From Occallatibacter riparius (GTDB lineage Bacteria; Acidobacteriota; Terriglobia; Terriglobales; Acidobacteriaceae): a stretch of DNA of 64,000 nucleotides. Below, piece by piece: positions 25,168 through 33,223 of this stretch; the stretch's first letter is position 1; each line of letters starts with the position of its first letter. A program made the translations under genes and the position numbers. Location: assembly GCF_025264625.1 (NCBI RefSeq), contig NZ_CP093313.1:4216001-4280000 (forward strand). Direction: 5' to 3'. The notes under the pieces are model-generated. The model worked only from the letters and a program-made list of their open reading frames with translations, had not been told where the DNA came from and did not search any database.

Positions 25168-26001
25168 TTATTTAGGGTATGTAGCGCCTCTTAAGATATA
25201 CCCGTACTCGAAGACCATCGGCTCCAATGCGATGCCTCCAGTCAGCGGATGGGTACCGTGAAGGTCCAGCGACGAACCGTCTCCGCATTCCCGTTCGCGA
25301 TGCCCGGCGAACGCCACGCGAATGACATTCTTTACCGACGACGAAAGGGGTGGGAAAATCGTCTGCGTCCCGGCCGATCGCGTACCACCGCTGACTGGTC
25401 CGACCGGCATGCAAGCGGCGGCCACTTCTAGTCCATCGGCTTTGATCGTCCCTCGCCAGGTTCCATCGGAATCCTGAAGAAGCGTTGCTTCACCGTACGT
25501 GGCGGAATAACCCTTCTCACGCATATAAGCCACGTAAGCGCTATCAGGCATCCAGAATTCCAAGGCCAGATACGGCCGCCCCGGTCCGAGGTTCGCGGCC
25601 GGGTCCGATGGCGCAACCCGGGCGAACCACAATGCCGCAGCTCCGTCTTTCGGCCAATTAGGAGTGCGTCCATCAATGATGAAGGTTCCCATCTGAACGA
25701 TTTCAAGAAATGATATGGCCCAGTTGCCTTGGGCTGGATGCTTGGCCAGATAGTCCGCCGCCCAAGGGATTCCCGCCGTGGCCAGTTCCCTCAGGTTGAT
25801 AAACCGCAAGCTTTGCGGAAGCTCGCGTTTTGCCACAGCGGGATCGAACACAACATAAGCGACGATTTCCTGCGGCTGACTTACCACCCAGCGCGTTTGA
25901 GAACCTTCGGGCAGATTGGGAACTTGGGCGGGCGCTTTTGCCGACAACACGGACAAAACAATCGCGATCGCAAGCAGGACACTGCGCATACACCTTCCCA
26001 T
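25168..26001 (-). CDS. Secreted protein of unknown function
   Basis: 277 residues with a clear signal peptide (RSVLLAIAIVLSVLSAKAPAQ). I recognise no domain. The mature part is of mixed composition with aromatic patches (LALEFWMPDSAYVAYMRE) and only a few Cys, including Cys in AAACMPV and RECGDG. ATG 26001 (GAGG 6 nt upstream) or ATG 25989 could be the start. It stands alone, in a region of secreted proteins and repeats. Confidence 0.65.
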   Translation of the reverse strand: MGRCMRSVLLAIAIVLSVLSAKAPAQVPNLPEGSQTRWVVSQPQEIVAYVVFDPAVAKRELPQSLRFINLRELATAGIPWAADYLAKHPAQGNWAISFLEIVQMGTFIIDGRTPNWPKDGAAALWFARVAPSDPAANLGPGRPYLALEFWMPDSAYVAYMREKGYSATYGEATLLQDSDGTWRGTIKADGLEVAAACMPVGPVSGGTRSAGTQTIFPPLSSSVKNVIRVAFAGHRERECGDGSSLDLHGTHPLTGGIALEPMVFEYGYILRGATYPK

Positions 26002-26083
26002 ATTAGGCCTCGTGTGGGCTTTGTTCTACTGATGAAACGAGTACACGGACCCAGTGGGCAACCTCTTGAAAGATCACAAGTGC

Positions 26084-26156
26084 CCCATTCATTCACGTCT
26101 TTACAGTGGATGAGTGGGAAACCACGAACCTCTCCCCGCCGTCTTCGAGGAGCCCC
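26084..26156. repeat. Hairpin intergenic repeat, copy A (CATTCATYCAC family)
   Basis: CCCATTCATTCAC (26084-26096) faces GTGGATGAGTGGG (26106-26118), followed by AAACCACGAACCTC and CCCCGCCGTCTT. The same hairpin and tail recur at 31141-31210, and the hairpin part at 32893-32922. It occupies most of the 238-bp gap between the 25168 and 26240 genes. Confidence 0.75.
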
Positions 26157-26239
26157 ATCACCTTCCACACCAGCCGCAGAAAGTGACACCGCCGGCTGCC
26201 GGGCAGCCGGCGGTGCGGAGGTTAAGCGCAGCTTGGTTT

Positions 26240-27463
26240 CTACTTCTTCAGAATGCCGGTCTCTAACTTCGTTGGTGGCGTGGACTGTGATTGCCCGGGC
26301 CGATTCGGAGCGGGAACTGCCAGTGACCCTCCTGAACCCGGCGTAATACAGAACGCGCCGAAGCTCATGGTACGAGTTACGCTTCCGCGGTTCACAACGG
26401 CGCATCTCCACGCATTTGCATTACCCGGATCAGGACCGGAGTAACTCACACTCACGTCGAAAACTCCTACGTCGAATGCCGAATAACCGCAGGAACCTGT
26501 GAGAGCGATTTGGCCCGAGGGACAACTCTTGACGTCCGCAGCACCATTGCCGGCGGGAACGTCGTAACTGCCAAATACCCATTCATTCCCATAAGCTGGG
26601 CCGGCCGGTCCCTGAGGTCCTTGCGGGCCGGTAGCACCCTGAGGCCCCTGCGGACCAGTAGCGCCCTGCGGACCGGTGTTTCCCTGTGCCCCTTGCGGGC
26701 CGGTATTGCCCTGGGGACCTGTCGCGCCCGTATCACCCTTGGGGCCTTGTGGACCCTGGGGCCCCGTCGGACCTGCTGGCCCTTGAGCCCCGGTCGCACC
26801 CGTATCGCCCTTAGGTCCTTGCGGTCCCTGCGGACCTGCAGGGCCTGCCGGTCCCTGTGGCCCTGTCGGCCCTGCTGGTCCCTGTGGACCCTGAGGGCCG
26901 GCGGTGCCCAGCGCGATTTCGAGTTCGGGTTCGTGGCTGGTATCCCAGGATTCCTTGCTGTCGAAGCTCCAATTGCCGCTGTCGGTGGTCTCGAGAGCGA
27001 AGCCAGTATTGGGCGACGTGCCGGAAAGCCACTCCTGAACGGCCATGGTTACGTCGATCTGCACGAATTGATCCACGTTGCTGGCATCTAGCCGGATCGG
27101 CGTGGTCCCCGGGACCATCCCCGAGGTCGTGGGAGCGTTATTCCACGTGAGATTGGTCTCGGAAAAGGTGTCAGACAGCATGTACACGGCCAGGTCGCCA
27201 CCTGCCTTGGCACGATTGACAAACAGCCGCAGGGTGGCCTTCTGCACTGTCGCGCCGGCGGGAATGGCGCTGAGATCGAAATGGAGATAGCTTTTGGCGC
27301 GCGGGCTCACAGTGAGGGTTGGCTGATAGCCTAAGTTTCTTTCGTCACGGTCCACAAAGATGCTTGCATCTTTGGTCACCGGAACGTTCTGTGCGCTGGC
27401 TGCAAGGCAAAAAACCGCGAGGACGGTCGCCGCCACGGAAAGCAGGCGAGAAGCATGGTACAT
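26240..27463 (-). CDS. Secreted DNRLRE-domain protein with collagen-like Gly-X-Y repeats
   Basis: 407 residues from ATG 27463, with AGGAG 6 nt upstream (a GTG-led frame continues to 27553 without need). A signal peptide (~1-24, LAVFCLAASA) precedes a DNRLRE-like beta-sandwich (~25-186: YLHFDLSAIP, QKATLRLF, NLTWNNAP, VQEWLSG). Residues ~189-290 are 34 uninterrupted Gly-X-Y triplets of GPQ/GPA/GDT/GAT type, able to form a collagen triple helix. The C-terminal ~115 residues (four Cys) are unassigned and could be a trimerising head. Probably a trimeric surface or extracellular stalk protein. The repeated triplets make the DNA internally repetitive (26594-26899). Confidence 0.85.
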   Translation of the reverse strand: MYHASRLLSVAATVLAVFCLAASAQNVPVTKDASIFVDRDERNLGYQPTLTVSPRAKSYLHFDLSAIPAGATVQKATLRLFVNRAKAGGDLAVYMLSDTFSETNLTWNNAPTTSGMVPGTTPIRLDASNVDQFVQIDVTMAVQEWLSGTSPNTGFALETTDSGNWSFDSKESWDTSHEPELEIALGTAGPQGPQGPAGPTGPQGPAGPAGPQGPQGPKGDTGATGAQGPAGPTGPQGPQGPKGDTGATGPQGNTGPQGAQGNTGPQGATGPQGPQGATGPQGPQGPAGPAYGNEWVFGSYDVPAGNGAADVKSCPSGQIALTGSCGYSAFDVGVFDVSVSYSGPDPGNANAWRCAVVNRGSVTRTMSFGAFCITPGSGGSLAVPAPNRPGQSQSTPPTKLETGILKK

Positions 27464-28591
27464 GGAAAGCTCCTGAAGGAGGATAGGAACTACATGGATT
27501 TGAGTTCTTGATTCGCGGCGATGGGAAATCGCCCCCAGGGAAGTTACGTCCACTTTTGGGTGCGCTGCGCCTTCATGTCAAGTAAAAAAATCGCGGTGCC
27601 CCCTGGCCAACGGCGGGCGCCCGCATCCCGCAAACAGGCTCCTCTACCGCAATGAGGGTGCCCAGGTCCCTCGCCCTTGCGGAGGGGGGAGCGATCCGGG
27701 CCCACGGGATCCGAAGCCCCCGTGCATTTCTGACACGGGTGTCATCCAGAGCGAAGCGAAGGATCTGCGGGTATCTTTCAGGTGGATGCCCGTGTCTCCT
27801 GATTAGGAGAGCTGCGAAGGATGTGTCTCAAGCATCTGATCCCGTCGACAACCGAGATAGCGTCGCGATTCTCTCTGGCATAAGGGGCGAACCGCTGTCT
27901 CCGGCCCAAAAGATGGTAGCTTTGTGCTGTGGCCGGTGAACTAACCGTAGAAGACTAACTACGGACGCAAGAGGACTTCCTGATTTAAAAGATGCGAAGA
28001 ATTGTGATTACGGGGGCGGTCTTGTCCTCCAAGCAACCATTTTCTAAGTTGCGCAACCATTTTCGGGGCTCGAGCTTCAAATAACTAGCGAAGAGTCGAG
28101 AAACTCGACTCAGGCTTTGTCACCCACCTTTCGGCTTAAACTTAGCCGTGCTCTTGCTCATTTCTATTTGAGTAATTACCCCTTCCTGTTCGCGCTTACT
28201 GAATTGCTGTCTTGCAGCTTGTTCTTTCCCCGTTCTGTCGATCTTCGGGAGGGCCTCCAATCCATGGCAGCATGCTAATCCGATAAGATTCTGCTCTATC
28301 TAGTGCTCGAGGCGTCCCGGATCTATCCAATCTCCGAGTTGCTTCCCCCAAGCGCTCGCAGGATATTTCGGCACTCTCGTGTGCGTAAACCGTGAATGTC
28401 GTGCCTAGCCAACCGACTCCTTTCGCAATTGCAGTAATCACTCCGAAGTTGCATTGATTTACCGCCAGCTGCGCATCGTGCGCGGAATGGACGCTCCCTT
28501 TCTGCGCCTAAACGCTCCTCGCTCGATCGCCACAGTGTACGAACTTCCACCATCCATACGCCGCGGTGCGGCATTCCCAGGAGGTTTGATT
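27464..28591. other. 1.1-kb intergenic region with repeat fragments
   Basis: No convincing gene. It contains a copy of the GAGGGTGCCC...GGTCCCTCGC repeat (27654-27690), a degenerate GTCATCC...GAAGGAT repeat (27738-27765), and an AT-richer stretch (27950-28200) with no recognisable motif. Short open frames at 27652-27939 and 28196-28441 have no ribosome site or family features. Confidence 0.5.
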
Positions 28592-30901
28592 ATGCAGCCG
28601 AATTGTCTTGTGCAGACTACTGTACCCATCCATGCACAGTTCATCGAGATCCCCATCGACTTGCAACCTTCACGACGTGACCTGACGCACGGAAGGATCT
28701 ACGTGCGCGGTAAGGACAAAAGAGTCGCGTTTGACAGTCCAGCCAGGCTCAATCCGAGTGCTCGGCGGGTTCTATGTGCCTCATTGTTCGCGATACTCTG
28801 CGCGATACTCTGGACCGCGGAGGCCAAAGCTCAAGTCCAAGTGCCAGGCCCCGGAATCATCAATACGGTTGCCGGGATGAATCCTGGGAACGGTGGGTGC
28901 AATGGGACGGCAAAGGGCTGCGACATTGGGATTATTTATGGCGTGGCACTCGATAACTCGGGGAACGTTTATATTGCCGGGCAGTTTGCGGAGCTGCTGT
29001 GGAAGGTTACCGCGTCTACAGGAGCAATACAGGTAATTGCCGGAAATGAAAATGCCAGTGGTTACGTGGACGGCATTCCGGCAACGCAGAGCAACGTTAC
29101 CCCCTACGGCGTGAAGGTGGACTCCCAAGGAAACGTGTTCATCTCGGATAACGGAGCTAACCGGATCCGGATGATCTGTGCAAATACGACGAGCCCCATT
29201 CATGGAACCACGTGCCCGGCGGCTGGCGATATTATCACCATTGCGGGGAACCGCACCTATGGCTTCTCCGGCGACGGCGGTCCCGCCACCTCCGCGGAGT
29301 TGTATAACCCCTATGGCCTAGCGCTGGACAGCGCAGACAATATCTATTTCGTGGATTCAGGGAATAATAGGATCCGGAAGGTCACCGCATCGACGGGCTA
29401 TATCTCAACGGTGGCGGGAACTGGCACAGGCGGTTACACCGGAGACGGCGGATTGGCCACAAGCGCCGAGTTATGGGGGCCAATGGATCTCGCTATGGAT
29501 CCCCTGAGCAATCTGTACATTGCTGATTTTAACAACAGTGTGATTCGCAAGGTGACAGCCTCGACGGGCATTATCTCGACTGTGGCGGGAAATGGGACGC
29601 CCGGATACGTTGGCGATGGCGGACCAGCGACGGCGGCGGAGCTTAATTATCCGCTGGGAATCGCCAGCGACGCGGTAGGGAACCTGTTCATCACGGACTA
29701 CTACAGCGACCGGATTCGGGAGGTCTCGGCAGCGACGGGTATCATCACGACAGTCGCTGGGGACGGTACAGGGGGATACTCGGGCGATGGCGGCCAGGCG
29801 ACCAGCGCTGAAATCGGCAGATCGTACGGAATGGCTCTGGACTCGGCAGGCAATCTGTTCTTCTCCGATTCCCGTAACTACGTAGTTCGTGCGGTCGGTA
29901 CCGCGCCGGTGCGATTCTCACTTTCGTCTGGGACTTACACCGGTTCGCAGACCGTCTCGCTCAGTTGTACCCCGTCCAGCGGGACGTCCATCTGGTATAC
30001 GACAAACGGCTATCCCGCCAATACGGCAGCGACCTTGTATACAGGGCCGATTACGGTATCTGCTTCGGAGACCATCCATGCGATCTGTGCCTATACCGGC
30101 GTTACAGACATCAACTCCCAGACATCCAGGACCGGCTGGAAGTGCAATGCGCCGCCGGGGAACACCCAAGAGAATCCGAATTGGGTGTGCAATACGAATT
30201 CGAACAACGGGACGAGCGGCAGTCTGAGCTGGTGGGATTTCCAAACGGGATCGACCGCCTACCTGGAGGCTTCCACCACAAATTCGAGTCCAACGAACGC
30301 CATTCTCTTCATTCATGAAGCACCCACGACATGCGACGGGTGCACGACAATCACCCAACATCTGGTTATTGAGCCGGACCAGGGCACCTCGGTGATCACG
30401 CGAAACGAGATGGACATGGAGCACTGCTGTGATACGACGACGGGTGCATTGCACCAGGCCAGCCTGCAATGCAATGGCTCAGTTTGGGAAATCAACGCGT
30501 CGGGGAGCTGGTTCCCTACCACTATCGCCTGTAATTTACCTACCAGCAGCCATACCGATGTTGTGTACGAGGCGCATTGGATCAAGGGCGATACCGCTGG
30601 CTGTGGCAAGGGCACGGGCTGCATGTACATCGATAGCCTGACCGTAAATGGGACGAAGTATTCGCCGATGTCGAATTACTGCAGTTCCAATCCTCTATAC
30701 GCGCAATGTGGCGCTTTCGCGATGACTACCCATGCAACCTGGAAGCACTTTGGGGCCGGCAATCAGCACCAAATTGGCTTAAACGGAACCACAGGCTGCG
30801 GGGCCAATCCGTGCACGGGCGGCCGACACATCTACACCAACAACGTAACCACCACGATGGGATCGATTGGGATCGCGTCGGCCACGTACACAATTCACTA
30901 A
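28592..30901 (+). CDS. Secreted NHL-repeat protein with chitobiase-like domain
   Basis: 769 residues from ATG 28592, preceded by AGGAGG at 7 nt; the frame is open to 28454 but has no such site. An unusually long polar N-region (58 residues) precedes the hydrophobic core LCASLFAILCAILW and a cleavage site AKA-Q at ~80. Residues ~85-435 hold six or so NHL beta-propeller units, each built as GDGGPATSAEL..P.G.A.DS.GN.Y..D..N..IRKV followed by STVAGTG. A CHB_HEX_C-like beta-sandwich (~440-510, SIWYTTNG) follows, then an unassigned Cys-rich beta-domain to the end. Likely a secreted or surface protein-binding or carbohydrate-binding protein. Confidence 0.8.
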   Translation: MQPNCLVQTTVPIHAQFIEIPIDLQPSRRDLTHGRIYVRGKDKRVAFDSPARLNPSARRVLCASLFAILCAILWTAEAKAQVQVPGPGIINTVAGMNPGNGGCNGTAKGCDIGIIYGVALDNSGNVYIAGQFAELLWKVTASTGAIQVIAGNENASGYVDGIPATQSNVTPYGVKVDSQGNVFISDNGANRIRMICANTTSPIHGTTCPAAGDIITIAGNRTYGFSGDGGPATSAELYNPYGLALDSADNIYFVDSGNNRIRKVTASTGYISTVAGTGTGGYTGDGGLATSAELWGPMDLAMDPLSNLYIADFNNSVIRKVTASTGIISTVAGNGTPGYVGDGGPATAAELNYPLGIASDAVGNLFITDYYSDRIREVSAATGIITTVAGDGTGGYSGDGGQATSAEIGRSYGMALDSAGNLFFSDSRNYVVRAVGTAPVRFSLSSGTYTGSQTVSLSCTPSSGTSIWYTTNGYPANTAATLYTGPITVSASETIHAICAYTGVTDINSQTSRTGWKCNAPPGNTQENPNWVCNTNSNNGTSGSLSWWDFQTGSTAYLEASTTNSSPTNAILFIHEAPTTCDGCTTITQHLVIEPDQGTSVITRNEMDMEHCCDTTTGALHQASLQCNGSVWEINASGSWFPTTIACNLPTSSHTDVVYEAHWIKGDTAGCGKGTGCMYIDSLTVNGTKYSPMSNYCSSNPLYAQCGAFAMTTHATWKHFGAGNQHQIGLNGTTGCGANPCTGGRHIYTNNVTTTMGSIGIASATYTIH

Positions 30902-30962
30902 CTGTGCGGAATAGTCGGGGCCGGAGTGTAACTCGGTCCCCGTGTTCTGCACAGAAATCGAC

Positions 30963-31001
30963 GGGCACCCCCCGGTCCCTCGCATTCGGGATCGGGAGGG
31001 A
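30963..31001. repeat. GGTCCCTCGC intergenic hairpin repeat, copy 2
   Basis: GGGCACCCCCCGGTCCCTCG followed by GGGATCGGGAGGG; it matches 27654-27690 and 32776-32817. The arms are partly self-complementary. Confidence 0.65.
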
Positions 31002-31111
31002 AGCCCAAACCATCACCAGATTGAGGGCGCGGTGCCTTTCGAACAAACCTGGGAATCCTAACCACGACGCGCAAGAGGGACTTCAGAATGTCAGAGACCG
31101 CAGATGGCCCC

Positions 31112-31210
31112 GGTCAAGAGATCGCCAGAAACCTCGGTGCCCCATTCATCCACAGCCCTATCGTGGATGAGTGGGAAACCACGAACCTCGCCCCGCCGTC
31201 TTTAAGGAGT
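31112..31210. repeat. Hairpin intergenic repeat, copy B
   Basis: The 62 bases 31112-31173 match 32861-32922 at 54 positions. CCCATTCATCCAC (31141-31153) faces GTGGATGAGTGGG (31163-31175), and the tail to 31210 matches copy A (26084-26156). Confidence 0.8.
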
Positions 31211-31297
31211 CTCAAGTTACACCCACGGGCGGGCGCCTCAGGTCTCCGGTTTTGGACACCTGGGTGGATGCCACGATCCGCCGAACCTCCAATACGC

Positions 31298-31331
31298 AAA
31301 ACCGCCGCAGAGCTATTCTCTGCGGCGGTTT
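31298..31331 (-). terminator. Terminator-like hairpin after the phosphoesterase gene
   Basis: AAACCGCCGCAGAG (31298-31311) pairs perfectly with CTCTGCGGCGGTTT (31318-31331) around a short loop, 37 nt beyond the stop of the 31368 gene. It is symmetrical, so it could also act for the plus strand. Confidence 0.7.
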
Positions 31332-31367
31332 CTGCTGATCACTGAAAGCTGATGGCTAATGGCTGTC

Positions 31368-32528
31368 TCAATGAGCGGCGAACAGGTCCGAGATCAGTCG
31401 CACATTGCTATCAGCTGCGTGATTGAGATAGTCCAGTCCGAAACCGGCTTCAACGGTCTTCAACAGCGAGAAGTGGTTGTACTTCACGTTGCTCGTTTTG
31501 CCCAGAGGCCCGTAGTTCGTCTCCACCGTGAAGGGAACCTGGTTCGGAAAGGAACTGTAGTCGTTTTCGTCCCAGACAACCACGATAGCGTTGTTGCCGT
31601 GCCGCCATGCCGGCGAGTTCTTGATGGCCGGAATCAGAACGCTCAGCGCCGCATCGCCCTGGGCAATCGCATTCTGGTCGACCGAGCAGCCCGTGCCCAC
31701 TTCGCTCGACCCGCGCCCATGCTGGTCGTGGCACTGGTTGGGCGCAATGAACGCGTAGTTCGGCACGTCGCCGGTCTTCAGGTCGGCAAACAACACGTGG
31801 AAGTCAACCATCTGCTTGAGGCTCAGATCGTGATGCCTGCCCTCTTCCACATCCGCGAAGTACGCGAACGGGTTGTGCTTCACCGCATACAGCTTGGGCA
31901 TCCCGGGCTCGGACTGCGTCACTTCTGAGATCAGACCGTCGCTGTAGTTCACCCTATCTGCGCCATAAGGAGGAAGGTTCTCCTGGTAGGACTTCCAGGT
32001 GAGCCCGTGCTCCACAAGCTGATTGGCAATCGTGATTCCCACAGTCGGCGCCGCTGGAAGGGGATCGTTGTAGACAGGCTCCGTCGGTGTGCCTTCGTTG
32101 GTCGTATCCACTGCCGGAGTTGCCGCATCCATGCCGGCGCCGGAGATCGGGCAGCTCACCGGGGCAGAGGACTCGTCTACAGGGACCGCCAGCGTCGAAA
32201 CGCAGTTGGTGTTATGCCAATCCGGCGGATTGTCGTTCTGGATGCCGAAGTTGGAACCCCCCACGGTCTCGAGATAGTTGGTGAGGCTCGGGTGTCCCAC
32301 CCCGAAGTAGTTATTCGAGTAGTTCACAGTCGGCACGTAGTGGTTGAAGTAGGGCGCATTGGGATTTCCAATAATCTGCCCGACGTAGTGATTCTCCATC
32401 ATGATGATGAACACGTGATCCAGGTGCGGAATGGATCGATGCTTGTCGTCGTCATGGTCTTTGGCCACGGCCTGAGAAACGGTTAAAGCTGCAATGCTGA
32501 GACAGGCTGCTGCTTTCCTGAAATTCAT
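31368..32528 (-). CDS. Exported phosphoesterase (acid phosphatase / phospholipase C-like family)
   Basis: 386 residues from ATG 32528 with GGAGG 9 nt upstream; the frame runs open to 32825 but that stretch is intergenic repeat. A signal peptide ends near SQAVAKD. The phosphoesterase superfamily pattern includes LDHVFIIMMENHYVGQIIGN, the GHPSLTNYL segment expected near the metal/nucleophile site, and a C-terminal VVVWDENDYSSFPNQVPF. This matches the PF04185-type family of secreted acid phosphatases and phospholipases C. Substrate is not predictable. Its terminator is at 31298-31331. Confidence 0.85.
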   Translation of the reverse strand: MNFRKAAACLSIAALTVSQAVAKDHDDDKHRSIPHLDHVFIIMMENHYVGQIIGNPNAPYFNHYVPTVNYSNNYFGVGHPSLTNYLETVGGSNFGIQNDNPPDWHNTNCVSTLAVPVDESSAPVSCPISGAGMDAATPAVDTTNEGTPTEPVYNDPLPAAPTVGITIANQLVEHGLTWKSYQENLPPYGADRVNYSDGLISEVTQSEPGMPKLYAVKHNPFAYFADVEEGRHHDLSLKQMVDFHVLFADLKTGDVPNYAFIAPNQCHDQHGRGSSEVGTGCSVDQNAIAQGDAALSVLIPAIKNSPAWRHGNNAIVVVWDENDYSSFPNQVPFTVETNYGPLGKTSNVKYNHFSLLKTVEAGFGLDYLNHAADSNVRLISDLFAAH

Positions 32529-32775
32529 TTCGATCGACCTCCAGATTTGGGGACAGCGGTTGAAATTGGCGAGCCCTGCGGACACACGACACCTGTGCGG
32601 TGTCGTTGAAGCACCGCGGTGGACATTCGAAAAATTCGGATCAGGGCCCGACGGGAGAAGTGAGGCGATTGCTGGCCTCAGTACCCGGGCTGAACTATAG
32701 GGCCCGAACGCATGGTCATGCGTTAGAGGGCGATGAATTTTCAATCCCCGTTTGACGCAATCGAAAAACCAGCAT

Positions 32776-32817
32776 GAGGGTGCCCCCGGTCCCTCGCATT
32801 TGGGGACCGGGGAGGGA
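32776..32817. repeat. GGTCCCTCGC intergenic hairpin repeat, copy 3
   Basis: CCCCGGTCCC (32784-32793) pairs perfectly with GGGACCGGGG (32803-32812). It is the most symmetrical of the three copies (others at 27654 and 30963). Confidence 0.75.
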
Positions 32818-32860
32818 TGCTTCATCCCCCCGGTAGCGCCGGCGGGTGGGCAGGTGGCCC

Positions 32861-32922
32861 GGTCAAGAGATCACCCGAAACCTGAGTGCACCATTCATCC
32901 ACGGCCTTATCGCGGATGAGTG
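32861..32922. repeat. Hairpin intergenic repeat, copy C
   Basis: It matches copy B (31112-31173) at 54 of 62 bases. It lies in a 695-bp gap (32529-33223) that otherwise shows only copy 3 of the other repeat and a short open frame from 32920 that lies largely antisense to the 33224 gene. Confidence 0.75.
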
Positions 32923-33223
32923 ACAGGAATGCAAGGAGCCGTTGAAATCGAATCGCAGTGGACGTCGTTTCGTCGGGGGAATCAACTGCCGGCTGGAGTG
33001 CAGGTGGAATATACGTTGAACCGGGTAACTTCCGCGCCCACTCATCGCAAAAGCGCGATGAACGGGGCACAACTTCGGATTTCCGCAATACATTGCGAGG
33101 GCATTCGAAAATATGACCGGGCTACTAGCATGCTGAGATTCGATGAGAAGCCGCTAATAGATCTCCTGGACGCTTCCACCGAGGATGCGTGTCGCTTTTG
33201 CAGCGGCAGCAGCCTTTCGATGA

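Noticed and set aside
26594..26899. CRISPR-like or tandem-repeat array
   Set aside because: The periodicity is 9 nt and corresponds in frame to Gly-X-Y codons; there are no spacers.
28196..28441. 81-codon minus-strand frame in the 27.5-28.6 kb gap
   Set aside because: No ribosome site, no signal or domain features, and an atypical composition; treated as noncoding.
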